Assembly: GCF_021155765.1 (NCBI RefSeq)
Contig: NC_060112.1
Coordinates: 25,882,001-25,946,000 of the forward strand
From: Diprion similis
Taxonomy: Eukaryota; Arthropoda; Insecta; Hymenoptera; Diprionidae
Reading direction: 5' to 3'
Length of the DNA stretch: 64,000 nucleotides
In this document: in pieces, positions 38,586 through 50,390 of the stretch
How the letters are laid out: each line of letters begins with the position of its first letter
Numbering within the stretch: the stretch's first letter is position 1
Notes under the pieces: generated by a model
The model's input: the letters and a program-made list of their open reading frames with translations, nothing else
Told to the model about the DNA's origin: nothing
The model's database searches: none
Made by a program: the position numbers and the translations under genes

Positions 38586-39858
38586 CTACTTTGGATTTTC
38601 GATTGTGGCACTACCCAAATCGGTCATTTTGGGATACTTCACTTTCTTGGTATCCAGCTCATCCTGAGCCCATAGTATCATTTTTAATAAATTATTTAGT
38701 CTAGGGCTGGTAGTCTCGCGGTGTTCCATTTTTAAGATCGCAGCATTCAGCTCACTTGCAATCTGTAACATATGATAATATTAAGAAAACATTGGGTTAA
38801 AAGAAAAACTTGAAGTGGTAGTTAAATAGAGGTTTCATCAAGTCATACTTATCTCAAAAACTTTTTCAGTTTATAGTCATATTAATTTGATGTAGAAATG
38901 GAAGAAGGTTAAATTACTTTTTGTGTCAGTTTTGTTGCAGCTGAAGCGACCTCAAATGAGAATACTTTGTGTATTGGAGCAATATTTTTTCGTATTGTGT
39001 ACAATCAAAACTTTTTATGACTTATTACTGCTATTTAGAAAAACTTAGTTGCATAGCATTATTCCACATGTGCAATGTAGTTGAAAATATGCGATATGGA
39101 TTCAGAATGCAATAAAGCCTTCAGTAAGTTCTTAAATTTCATTCAATTGTCAACACTATTGGTGAAACTCTTGACTTAGGGTATTCTTAAATCGTTACAG
39201 ATCCTTAATCAAGCTTTTTGACTCACGAAAATTTACCTTCTGTCTGTGCGTCGGGTGTAGAAGATCACTGAAGGGACTTTTGTGTGGTTCGTCGAATGCT
39301 AGCAAGGCCAAGGTGCGCTCTAGCTCACTTAATATATTATCATCAGATTCCCCAGCTTCGCTCAACTGTTCCTGAGCAAACTGCAGAGCCTCTTCGATTC
39401 GGCCTGTGCGTATCAATTCTATGAGGTGGAGTTGTTGCAGGTGGAAATAAAGATATCTGTCATTATCCAGCAGCTCTGGATGTAGCTGATTGACCAGATC
39501 GGTGGCTTCTTGGATGCGGCCATTTTGGATAGCATCTCTAATGCGAATTCTATCATCCAAAGAATTGAGTTCGACCGTCGGCCCGACTCCAGATTCTTGT
39601 TGAAACTTTTCTGCCGCTTCTTTGAAGCCTTCTAAACATGGGAACAAAATGTGGATTGATAATATGTGTGAATCCAGTACTTGCTTTGGTTCATTTTATT
39701 CTATTAAACTATATCTTAAATAGTGACTTGAGGTTACCTGTGACGAGGTAATTCATTATTAGGTTATTCATGGAAACACGTTGTATGTGAGACCCATCCT
39801 CGAGTTTGGCAACCCACTCGTCTTTTGTCACGCTGTCCTGCTTGTCTGGAAAACTCAT
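38586..39858 (-). CDS. Gid8: GID8, CTLH E3 ubiquitin ligase subunit
   Basis: A scaffold subunit of the CTLH/GID RING E3 ligase (Twa1 in mammals). Three exons: 39858-39738, 39631-39237, 38762-38586; 693 bases, 230 residues (human 228). A LisH motif lies at about 28-60 ([19 protein letters not shown]), CTLH at about 65-123 ([20 protein letters not shown]), and a CRA region fills the rest ([39 protein letters not shown]). The length and all three modules match the family fully. Retained frame past the second donor (39236 onwards) adds a short alternative end but breaks the conserved domain, so splicing to 38762 is preferred. Confidence 0.96.
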
Positions 39859-41784
39859 TATTCCCTACAAAGGGAAACGGGGAAATAAAAAATTTAGGGG
39901 TCAATGAGTTGTGAAATTTGACAACAAATTAATTGTAACAATGTACGCGCTACCTGTGACTCGGTTTTTGATTGTAAATCATTTTCAACCTACCCGCCAA
40001 TCGTTGTAACAGAATAAATTAATCGATCCAACTGGAATAAGAGAAAAAATCGTCGAGATTCAGCTGACAAAAAGATTTTCGCAACTGTCACCACGCTAGA
40101 ACGTCATAAACAACGCGTTCAGATCTACCAATGGCCATAGAAATTATTTTTTTTATAGATAGACCAACTACCTTCACCGTTCACTGACAATGAGTTCAGT
40201 ATTCTTCAGTCAACGCAATCACTTTGCATTTCAGTTTGTGCCTTTTTTGAGAGGAACCCTGAGATTTTCCGCTTGTGATTGGGTGGTTACCAACATGTGC
40301 TTACCGACTGAGCTGTTTGATTTAGTTCCAATATCTTATAAATTTCATGTCAGAGAACCATCAGAGAACGCTACTAAGGAAGCGTTCCGAAATTAGCTCC
40401 CAGTGATATCAACAATCTCTTATCTTTTTTGCACTGCCGAGTTCGTGACTAGCTCTGTCTCTGTCCTAGGGAGTTTTCAGCACCGCCAGCTAGATTCAGA
40501 ACGCACCCTACATAATAAGCGCGGAATACTAGTAAAACAAAATTTTACCGATCCTTACGGTACATCAGCGGTAATCATGCAGCCCAGAGACGAGTGCAGC
40601 CGATGTTATATTTGTTATCAGAATTCATAACCATAGAGAGTTTAATACATAGACATCAGTATCCCAAATAGGCCCGGAATACTGTTTTTATCAATTTTAG
40701 ACAGTAGCGTAATATGTGAACACTGAACATCCTGCATTATTGAATATTATTGGTAACTTCACAACTCATTCTTCCATAATAGTATAAATTCATATTCGTA
40801 TAGCACGGAAACCTGTACGGATGTTAGCTGTCCTTACCTGTTGGGTAAGAAAATGTATACAATCATTGCGGCCTCAGGATTGAAGTTTTATTTTGAGGTA
40901 TTATAGGTATTCAAAAGTATAATTTAATAAAAACAGATAACAAAAGCATAAACAATCACTGTACGACCATCTGGCTGTCTGCGGTTGCAAAGTAAATCAA
41001 TCTTTTATATATTTCCACTAGAACTTTCACAGCGATTTTTCTGTACTTGATCGAAATTGTCCTAGAAGATGAGTGTGAACCATTTCATGATTCACATTAA
41101 AGAAAAAATGATATCGGGGTAAAGTATGTTACTAATTACAGGTTTTCGTAATTATTGTTTATACATCCACAGTTCAAAGTCGTGAAAAATGTATCGAAAA
41201 ATATAAAATGCTATTCACCGTATTTGATAATTAACTAACGTGATTTTAAAAAGTATGTATAAGTGTTATTTGTCGTACAGAATGCTCTCATTTTCATTTC
41301 TTAAGCAAACGACAATTTGTCATAAAAATTCACTGTCTCAAAACGACAATGAATTTTTACCTGCACTGGACTAAAATCTATGTTACATATTTTCAAAAGG
41401 AACAAATTTTAAATCATTAATTGTTTAGTTTGAATAAATTTATTACATCCCAACAGAAAAAATTCAACCCAATCTAACACATTCGGATACAATATACAGA
41501 CAAGAGTTTCGGATAGACCTTTACAGATTCGATTCGTATCTGTCCGTGTCTGTCAGTATCCTGTAAGTATCTTGTCCGAAACGTGTCTGATCCTGTCGAG
41601 AATTTTTAGCATTTTTATAAGAGATAGTACCATAAACCAACATATGCGTGGTACGAATACTACATACTTATGCGATCGCTGTTGCAGCATTAGAGATAAC
41701 GGTATACGATACTATTTTAGCATATATTACTCCTGTGATATTGTTTTATTTTTATAAGTTTCGTTAGATTGCGTATTTTCACAT
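39859..41784. other. intergenic between GID8 and DUF1397 array
   Basis: The GID8 promoter side (39859-40150) is followed by AT-rich DNA. It contains one copy of a short inverted-repeat element (40366-40505, listed separately). Small open frames at 40190 and 40403 have no recognisable product; the second lies inside the element. No gene is called. Confidence 0.45.
40366..40505. mobile_element. MITE-like element, copy A
   Basis: A 123-base core (40382-40504) has 16-base ends: left GCGTTCCGAAATTAGC, right GCTAGATTCAGAACGC, the reverse complement with two mismatches. A closely similar copy lies about 20 kb away at 60643-60778, and the interior matches nearly base for base, with one small indel. 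Immediately left, GAACGCT (40366-40372) and AGCGTTC (40381-40387) form a further inverted pair that also occurs in copy B. There is no coding capacity. No clear target-site duplication was found, so the transposon superfamily is not assigned. Confidence 0.7.
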
Positions 41785-43116
41785 TTACGCACTGTTCACA
41801 GCATTTGCTGCATTCTTTTTGAGTATCGCTTCGCAGCCTGATCCCTTTTTGTAAATATTCCAAATAGTATTTATGAAGTTCGAAGGTGTCTTTTGCTTGC
41901 ACGCGTTCATCTCTCTAATGACACAATTTTGCGCCGTCTCCATATCACTGTTGATACAAGGAATAATTGAGTATCAAATTAATTTTTCATTGAAAGTGTG
42001 TACAGGAATATCCACAAGAAGAATCTTCCACAGGTTTGGAATATCTCCAGTTTTACTTACGTGCAGTACTGCCTGTCTATGGTGGTTGTTGGAGGACTGA
42101 ATTGTCTTGGAATTGCAGTATTACCACTGTAGGTAATGGAATTAGTAAAAGTTGAATTGTCGGGGAAACAATTATTATCCATACTATCCGATATCTCGTT
42201 CAAACATTTAACTCCATCAGCCGTGTAAAATTCTACAGAAAATTAAAAATCCCGCGATAATTAATGGCGAATGTTTTACGTATACTAACAAGGATCTAAA
42301 GTATCACCCATTATAGACATACCATACACTTGGTTTGGAAGCGTTTTCAGGATGACGTTGTCTTAATGAATAATCTTTTATATCTATTCCAAAATTCACT
42401 TACCCAAGAGGGGACTTCCATTCGTTTTGCAAACATATTCCGCAAGTGAAAATGAAACGTTCACTATCACTTCGACAGCTTGGCGTTCGTTCAAGTTCCA
42501 GCAAGGTTTGACCGCGTTCACGGCCAGGGTTACCAAGTTATTTAAATTCTGGATAGAACGACAAACGTCTGCGAAATCCTTTTCCGTTCTCCCGTCCCCG
42601 GTAGTGTTTATACTGTTTATTATGGACTGAACAGAATTTTGAAAGCTTTCCAAGCCTTGAAGGGAAGTATTGTACGCGGTCGGTCCACCATTATTGTTGC
42701 ACTTTTCCTGTATCTGTTGCTCATCAATCTCATCACTATCTTCTCCACTTAAAGGATAAACATTTATCTTCCTAAGAAAATTGATGTACCGCTCCTTTAC
42801 GCCAGTTTCAGGCTCTGACTCTTTCGCTTGAACGATGTTGGAGTTTTTAATTCCTGTTGAGGAAGCAGGTATTGACGAGAATAACAAAGACAAAGAACAG
42901 TTTCATGTAACGCTTTGACGGGCGAAAATTTAGGAGATTTAAATAAAAATATATTTTTCTAAAATACCAGAAGATGTGAAGAGGAAGTTACAGAAAAGCC
43001 AGAAAATATATTTCGCACGAAAATTATGGATTAGAAATCATATTGAGTAGACGTTTATTTTGCGGGAGTAACTTACCAGCGATTACAAGAAATCCAAGAA
43101 TAATGAGAATCTTCAT
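41785..43116 (-). CDS. secreted DUF1397 protein, paralog 1
   Basis: A member of the insect 27 kDa hemolymph glycoprotein family (DUF1397), whose molecular function is not known. Four exons: 43116-43077, 42853-42404, 42232-42061, 41947-41785; 274 residues. The signal peptide (MKILIILGFLVIAG) is split by intron 1, with phases 1, 1, 2 as in all copies of this array. Family marks are KCNNNGGPTAY, PCWNLNERQ and YVCKTNGS in exon 2, KC and YC in exon 3, and NC, AC and GC in exon 4, ten cysteines in all. Exon 2 is 450 bases, nine codons shorter than in the other five copies. A TATA-like box (minus, 43265-43259) lies about 143 bases before the ATG, and a poly(A) signal lies at 41750-41745. Confidence 0.88.
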
Positions 43117-44146
43117 TTTTCTACACAACAGACTGTCTTGTCTCTCAGAATGATTATATTTCAGAGTTTTCGATGTTCCTACTCAGAGACACGTTGTTTT
43201 TATTCTTCGTTGGTCGAACTCTAGTGAGTATGTGATTTTAAATCAGAAATTTATTGCTCTTTATACTGCTCAGCATGTACCAATTGATCTACGTATCCCA
43301 GATTAAACATATGGATTTTGATACGGCCTCCTGCAACTATCGACGAACGAAGACTCTGACCTTTTGATTTCGATAAGTTTGATATACACACTTTATTATC
43401 GCAGTGTTACTATACTCATCGTGGAAATTTCTGATACTGACAGGTCGGCTGAAGCCAAAACAAAGTTGATAACAGCCAAGTAAAAACAGAATTTTAAAGC
43501 TTGATGGACTTTGTATAATTCGTATCATCTGTGACGACGTGTTCAAAGGTATATCTTGGTCCATATGGTTCAATTTAAGGGGATCGTTAGGCTCTTTCTT
43601 ACGGAACGAGTCGATTTCTTTACCAATTAATTTTCAGCTATAATAACGAACGAGTTAATGTTGAATTGCTCCAGCAACGTAAGAACGTCGTCACCATGTG
43701 TGTAGGCGTATAGAACCAAATTTTGAACTATTCTGATCTCATTTATTCGCAAATGATTATAGGTAAATTCAGATAAAACCTTCGCAGAAGTAATCGTAGA
43801 AGTGGGTATCGTTTCTTTGAAAAAATTATGAAGAATGAATGTTACTCTCGACGAAACTTCAAGCATAAAGCTAACGTGGATTGAAAAAATATGTAGTTTT
43901 ATTTGTAACACGTAATTCTCTTTATTGCATTTATGAAGCAAATATGTCCAACGATTACAGATGAATGATTAGTATTAACTATTTAGTAGTATTACATCGA
44001 GAATATAACGCTCGATTTTAAATTCAATGAACCATTATATTTACGTAATAATTTTATACTGGAAAGGTCTTTGAAAAAGTATCTGGTCGACGATAAATTT
44101 TTGCAGACATAGATTCTGTCAGTCGAAAAAACTCCGATACAAAGTG
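43117..44146. other. intergenic between paralogs 1 and 2
   Basis: Contains the paralog 1 promoter near 43259 and the paralog 2 3' untranslated region with a minus-strand poly(A) signal at 43903-43898. Open frames here are short and show no DUF1397 motifs. No gene is called. Confidence 0.45.
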
Positions 44147-45472
44147 TTAATACGTAGTATGTGTTGCAGGTGTCTTATTGAGTAGCGCTTCACAGCCCAA
44201 TTCTTTCGTGATAATGTTGAATATAGAATTAATCAAGTTCGATCGTGTCTCTTCCTTGCATGTGTCGAGTTCTCTGACGAAGCATTTATGCATCACATCC
44301 ATTCCGCTGTTCATAGAAATAATAAATCCTTATAAAATTGTGTGTTTATTAATAAGATATATACCAGAATTTGAAACATGCGGAGTTTTGTTTAACTTAC
44401 GAGCATTCTTTCAAGTTTATCTTGAATACTGGAACTCTGAATGGTATTGGAATTTCGCGATTTTTCGTAAAGGGCACTGACTTATAGGCAACGATATCCG
44501 TAGTAATGACATAATTGCGATAACAGGCACGGAATCGATCAGTCCTTGCGATGAAACATTCAGACTCAGGAGCCTTGGAATATGCTATACAAAAATCGAA
44601 ACACACACTCGTTATAACGATCAGTTGTTTTGTGACTCTGTGAATATCGGCATTTTCATGAATAGTTTTTCATCCATATTGTAGAATATTCCACTCACCT
44701 AAGAGGCGACTTCCATTGTTTTCGCAAACATGTTCTATTATTCGAGACATAGTTACCATAACTATTTCAGCACTCTGGCGTTCGTCCAGGTCCCAACAAG
44801 GTTTGAACGCATCTACGGCCAGGGTGACCACGTCTTCCCATGTATGAAAGTCGCGACAAATCTCCTCAAAATCCTCATCCTTCGAGGTTAAATCCTCGCT
44901 AATGTTTGACGTACTATGGCTAAGATTGATCTCGATTGCATTTAGCATGGAGTGAATGGAATTGTTGAAGCTCTCCAAACCTCGAATAGCAGTGTCGTAC
45001 GCGGTGGATCCGCCATTAATCTCACACTTTTCCCTTGCGAATACTTCGTGAGTCTCGTAAAAGTATTTTCCTCTCATGAAGAAAATGATCTTCTTAAGCT
45101 GATCTATGTGCCGCTGTCTCATGCGAGTTGCAAGCGTTGAATTTTCCGCTTTAGCGACATTAGAGTTTAGGATTCCTGTTGCGGGAGTGGATGATTATGA
45201 TAAAACAAGTGAGGCGAAAATGGTAATTATACATTGCTCGAGAGAGTCATGCAATTTTTACAGGCAAAAATTGAGTAAAGAAATGGTCACATTTTTGTTA
45301 TTCCAATTTCTGTAAAACAAGGACAAAAAAAAACAAAAAAAAACTACAAAATATAGTTCACATAACGCGATGTTATATAGAATAAGGAATCCATGTTGCG
45401 TGGAAGTTTATTTCGATGAGTTAACTTACCCGTAGCTATAAAAAAAAATCCGAGAGTGATGAGGATCTTCAT
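44147..45472 (-). CDS. secreted DUF1397 protein, paralog 2
   Basis: Four exons: 45472-45430, 45175-44699, 44584-44401, 44306-44147; 287 residues. The signal peptide is MKILITLGFFFIATG, one codon longer in exon 1 than the other copies. Family marks are KCEINGGSTAYDTAI, PCWDLDERQS and HVCENNGSRLL in exon 2, ESEC and ACY in exon 3, and KC, TC and GC in exon 4, keeping all ten cysteines. The exon 3 segment between its cysteines is basic and Tyr-rich, unlike the Ser/Thr/Glu-rich segments of its siblings. It has no TATA box at the position where paralogs 3-6 carry one. A poly(A) signal lies at 43903-43898. Confidence 0.88.
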
Positions 45473-46230
45473 TTTTTTCGTATAAAGTTCGTTTAAACAA
45501 TAATATAAGTACAGAATGATTTATCCTTCGGTGTAATTATCAGAATTGACGATGCAGTTTCGACTAGCATATACGTTGCTTTGTTTTTGCGTTGATCGTT
45601 GAACTTGATTGAAACATAATTTCGTGTTAGGAATTGACTTGCTTCATGTACTGGCTCATCACCGACAATCTGATCCATGCATCCAACTGTAAATATTTGT
45701 TTTGTCAATATAGATTGTCAAAACTAAAAAATGAAGACTTTGACCTGTCGTTATCTGCTGGGTCCTTGTTGGTAGCGGTTTGTGGAGAAATGAAGGTTAA
45801 AACTAATTGTGAGGAAGTACTTGCTACTCAATGATTCATACCAGCGTATAATTGATTACAGTATTTATCTTATTCTTGCAAATGCGATAAAATGTAAGAG
45901 AAATCACGCAATAAATTACAAAAGTACGAATCATCGGATATAACAGATCAAATACCATACAGTCAACTACATAGTAACTATATGATTCAGTAGTTGAAGT
46001 GGGGGTAAAGCTCTTGACCATGGAGTAAAAATCTCTCTAAAAAAAAAAGACAAAAAAAAACTTTGCGTATAATTTTAAAAAAGTATCTACTTTTTCTTTC
46101 TTACTTTTTTTATTTGCACTCTAAGCATACAATTCTAAGATGCTTCTCGGATACGGGTTTTCCGCACCTGATACAACAAAATTGTGTTTTTTTTTTTATC
46201 TTTTGAAGACGGTTACGTGTCGCCATTTTG

Positions 46231-46233
<3 letters not shown>

Positions 46234-46266
<33 letters not shown>
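46234..46266. repeat. poly(A) tract, 33 bases
   Basis: An uninterrupted run of 33 A, preceded by other A- and T-rich runs from about 46035. It may be a simple repeat or the tail of an inserted retrosequence; no retroelement body is visible next to it. The length may be unreliable in an assembly. Confidence 0.85.
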
Positions 46267-46269
<3 letters not shown>

Positions 46270-46507
46270 AAGACAGAAAGACAGAATTAGAAAAAAAATT
46301 CGAGACCAATGTAGAATCACTTTTTCTTCTTAGATGAACGTATTTTATACGAAAAAATAAAAAAAATTAAAAATCGTTTCTACTTACGTTACAGCTAACG
46401 ATGGGTCGTTTGTGTCCTACACTGATTTTCACAGCGCCCTAATCACAAGCGGAATGAGCTGTACAATGCAGGAGCTCAGCCGTTAGGTTACCACCTCTCT
46501 AAACATT

Positions 46508-46531
46508 CCCCCCCCCCCCCCCCCCCCCCCC
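46508..46531. repeat. poly(C) tract, 24 bases
   Basis: An uninterrupted run of 24 C, read as G on the minus strand. Such runs are rare in AT-rich insect DNA and are prone to sequencing and length error. Confidence 0.85.
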
Positions 46532-46859
46532 AGTTCCAAATTTTACCTACAAGGGTCACCAAGAAATCATAATGGATAATTTTGACCTGGACAGAAATGA
46601 CCCATTGTTAGGTTATAAAAGATAATTATCTGGTCTCTCAAGTCTTCACGGTTTCAACTTCGTATTGCTGATACAAATTCGGCTATTTGAACAACGTGTA
46701 TGACTGGTACCTTCGATTACCAAAGTATTGCAAATACTTCAGAACTGGACGAGTAGTGATCGGGATGATGGCACTTTATTTTCACGCACAATTACAACAG
46801 TATTTCAGATAACAGTGAACATTAACCAGCATATATTTCTTCTATTATTGGCATTCACT

Positions 46860-46950
46860 TCCGTGATATGTACATACGTTGGTACTGTTGGTGGTGATAA
46901 AGCAATGGAAGTTGAATTGTTGGAAAACAGATGTACAGACTGTCGTATAA
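46860..46950 (-). pseudogene. possible relic of a DUF1397 exon 3
   Basis: Read on the minus strand, this resembles the middle of exon 3 of paralogs 1 and 6: an Asp-Ser-Leu-x-x-Cys-Phe stretch followed by 'caattcaacttccattg', close to the matching DNA of paralog 1. Similarity fades after about 60 bases and the frame is not maintained through a full exon. No other exon was found nearby. It could be a chance match in biased sequence. Confidence 0.3.
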
Positions 46951-48267
46951 CGCATTGATGTTATTGATATGTGATTTGGAGTTGAGGATGGCCTTTCTAT
47001 ACCAGCTTATCATTCTTAAGCTGAGTTATTTATCCAACGGTAGATATTTGGGTGGGTGATACAAGTTCACGGAAGTTGGGACGAACACTGACTGACTTTT
47101 CACTGTGACAGTGTCAGTAAACGGATTAATTTTTAGCAGCTTATGGAAAAGTAGAGTAAATAAAATCCATTACGCCTACCTAAAAGATTGCAGGGTATAA
47201 GGTACACTTGTCAGCAACAACGACCGTCTATCGATGTGTCGTTGTAACTTAATAATAGCTCCAACCTTGACCAGCAGCTGACCTGTAATATAAACAAAGA
47301 GTTTCAAAGTTCAACACAGTTTGCATAATTTATGTTGTCTAAAGATTGGTTTTCAAGCAATCAAGGGATGTTTAAAAAATATCCTGTTCCACATAGATTG
47401 TTGGTAACTCTTCGCCTTAATCTTTGGATGCCATTATTTAAATTACGTATTAGAATGTTCCCAGAGTTATCAGTCGAGTAACAAGTGTTTCATTGATAAT
47501 TACAAGTCAACGTACAGTACGATAAGAATCATCTTCATTACGTAATGTGGTAAAGTAATTAAGGCGTTTGAAAAGTAAACATAATCTATATTGATAAACT
47601 TGAGACCTGCATTTTTTCTATGTTCACTTGGGTGAACATGATTTCTATCACATGCTGCCACGCAGCTGATTTGGGCAGTTCGGACTCTTCTTATGACATC
47701 ATATAAAATAATTTATTGTTGGTTCAACTCAGATTTCAAGGTATTTACGCGTCTATAGCGTTCGTTGCAATCGATATTTTGCCGAATCTGATGGTCAAGT
47801 TTCTTAATTACAAGGCTCTAACAGAATATGAATTTGTGCACTGTTTAAACTAAGTGCATAAACGTTGCATATAGAGAAGGAAATGTTTTAATTCTGACTG
47901 TTTAACTAACAGCATAGATTTATTACATATTTGGATATACTTATCATGTACTACTTGTGCAGTTTTATTTAACGACGTTAAATAATGTCACATCGGTGTT
48001 TTAGATATATGTGTTAATACGAGTCGGTAAATATTTCTTCCATTACTAGACTCTACTTCTTTTATATACGCCGAATCTTCATTGCACAATTAATGCTTCC
48101 AGGAGCGTCATACTGTGCCTGCGAAACTGTTTCGCATTTGTAGGTATATGCTTAAAGTCTATAATTTCAGGAAGGAGTGATGATAAATTAGCAATATTGA
48201 CAGGAATAATATCATCTATTGTCGGTATATCGTTTTGCACGTTTTACAGGGTTACACAGTCTTACAT

Positions 48268-49631
48268 TTACAGTTGATTCGTAGCCTGTGCCGAGTGTGC
48301 TTCGAGTATTGCTTCGCACCCTGAGTGTGCCATGGCAATGTCCAAAACAGAACGTACGAAGTTGGAAGGTCTCTTCAGCGAGCATCCGTCAAACACTTCG
48401 ATGACACATTTTTTTGTAGTTTCGAACGTGCTGTGGATTGAGAGAATGATTCGTTATCAATTTAGATGATCATCGAAGGCACGTAAACATCCTTACTACA
48501 AATATCCGTCAGATTTGAAACATGCGGAGATTCACTTACGTGCAAGTTCTTAGATCTACGGCGAATTTTGAAAGATCGGGTTCGTCACTGGTGAGATTAA
48601 AAATGGCTTCAGTGGACTGGGAGGAAGTTGGATCGTCGTAGAAACAGGCATCAAACTCTTGGAGATTGATACATTCGAACGCGCCAGATGCGAAAAATTC
48701 TAAAGAAAATAAAAAATGCCAAGCTCACTATAAATACTCATTTGTTTTCACTAAATATGAGGTTATTTCATCCGTTTTTAAACACAATTGCACACGTATG
48801 TATAAGGCTGGAGGCAGTGTGAGAATGTGGTCGACTCAATTAATAATCCTTTACCTTTATTGCAGAATTCAATTACCTGTGAGGCGACTTGCATTGTTCT
48901 CGAGAATATATTCGAATACTGGATTCGAAATGTTTACTATAACGTCGACACCCCGGCGTTCTTCTGGGTCCAAACAAGATTTGACTGCATCTATGTGGTC
49001 GTGGCTCATCCAGTCTTTCGAATTCTGGATGAAGCCCCGGACATATTCGATCGTATTTTCTTTCTCCTCCACAGAGTTTGGATGAAAATAAAGTGCAACG
49101 CTCTTCGTTGCCCATAATTCTATTACGGAGTTATATCTCTTCTCCAAGTCTGCCAAGGCTTGAACGGCAGTATCGAACGCGGCGGGTCCACCATTCTTAG
49201 TACACTTTGCTTGTATGGGTTGATAATCAAATTCATCACTTTCCGTTCCGGGGTAAGAGACGACGTTCACGTTCCCGAGTATTACTAAGAACTCCCGACT
49301 TACGGGCAGTTTTTTCGAATTTTCCGCTTGAGCGACGTCCGAGTACAGAATTCCTATTGCAAAATCGGGCATTGACAAGAATAAGTGAGGTGAAAATTGC
49401 AAGTACATTCTGCTAGACGGGTTTCGTCTAGCTTTTCAACGTGGAAAAAATCAGTCAGGATATTTTCATGCTTTTATCCATCCAAATTTTTAGAACTCAA
49501 ATTCAAAGAAAGCCAAAAAATAAACCTCACACCACGGTTACGGACTAGATACTCCTATTGTGGGGACGCTTACTACGATGTGGTGACTTACCAACGACTA
49601 GAAGAAACTTGAGAGCGATGAGGATCTCCAT
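48268..49631 (-). CDS. secreted DUF1397 protein, paralog 3
   Basis: Four exons: 49631-49592, 49353-48877, 48699-48540, 48430-48268; 279 residues. The signal peptide begins MEILIALKFLLVVG and probably ends after the conserved VAQAE. It keeps KCTKNGGPAAFDTAV, SCLDPEERRG and the exon 3 and 4 cysteines, but lacks two conserved exon 2 cysteines: the one before the central helix (here in YVRGFIQNS) and the one in the Y-x-C-E-N-N motif (here YILENN). The frame is intact, so this is sequence change rather than decay. A TATAAAAG box (minus) at 49793-49786 lies about 155 bases before the ATG; a poly(A) signal lies at 47924-47919. Confidence 0.88.
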
Positions 49632-49785
49632 TTTGTTAAAAAGTGGTAAAACCGTGATCAACTAATACGTTTTTTAAAATAATTATGTGGTGGAACTTGC
49701 GACGCTGAAGTCACAAACACGTTGTTTTGCTCCTTCGTCGATCGAATTCCAGTTAACGTATGAATTTCAGTTAAAGGTCGACTGC

Positions 49786-49793
49786 CTTTTATA
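49786..49793 (-). promoter_or_regulatory. TATA box, paralog 3
   Basis: TATAAAAG on the minus strand within a block ('cagttaaaggtcgactgccttttata' on the plus strand) shared with paralogs 4 and 5. Confidence 0.6.
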
Positions 49794-49966
49794 CCAGATC
49801 ATGACCCACAGCCTGATCTATGCCCTCTAAATGCAAATGTAATCCCGGTTCCTGATGTGAACATAGTCAATAATAGCTCCAAAATTAGCTGTTTTCAATA
49901 GCTGACCCAAACATACACAGATATCTTGAATAACAAGTACTAGAGACGGATCTTCTTTATATGCAG

Positions 49967-50390
49967 ACTAGCTGACCCGTCCCGGCTTCGCGCGGATAGA
50001 CAAATCTATTTGTAAAACAAATTTACATCTAATGACATAAGTGTCTCTCTGGTTGAATCTTGCACAAAAGATGGCTTTATAACCCTGAAACGTAAAGCTA
50101 TCTATCGCATTACACTAATGTTATATTTCACGTATGTCTAACTATTTTGTTAGCGCTCGCTGATGAAGCAATCAGGCAGTGCTTTTTCTTACAACTTAAT
50201 TTACAAACATTGAGAATTTGAATTCAAAACTCATTTTTATGAGGTTGAATTGTAGTTCATATTACTCAGGAATAGATTAGCTTTCTATAAATGAAAAAAA
50301 TTAAAAAATCGGTTCAGCAGTTCCAGAGATCACACCCTGTATACCACTAGATTTTACCTTTTCATAATACAAGTATAGAAGTACAGATTG
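49967..50390 (+). mobile_element. dispersed repeat insertion (arthropod 'agctgacccg' type)
   Basis: Starts with 'actagctgacccgtcccggcttcgcgcgg' and near its end carries 'atcggttcagcagttccagagat'. Both phrases recur in short interspersed elements of many arthropod genomes. The flanks on either side match the continuous sequence upstream of paralogs 4 and 5, so this is an insertion into a pre-existing array unit. There is no coding capacity. The transposon class is not assigned. Confidence 0.55.

Larger units (their letters stand above)
45473..48267. other. large intergenic gap with homopolymers and a possible exon relic
   Basis: The longest gap inside the array. It contains a 33-base A tract (46234-46266), a 24-base C tract (46508-46531), a possible decayed DUF1397 exon 3 on the minus strand near 46860-46950, and, from about 47460 to 48030, DNA similar to the intergenic parts of the other units (compare 50850-51400, 53430-53660, 56240-56960). 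The paralog 3 poly(A) signal is at 47924-47919. No intact gene is seen. Confidence 0.45.

Noticed and set aside
39195-39236. Read-through C terminus of GID8 ([12 protein letters not shown])
   Set aside because: A GTAAAT donor lies at 39236 and the 38762 exon supplies the conserved C-terminal part of the family, so this is intron.
40190-40630. Two short plus-strand frames after GID8
   Set aside because: The second lies within the inverted-repeat element and the first has no coding signature or partner exons.
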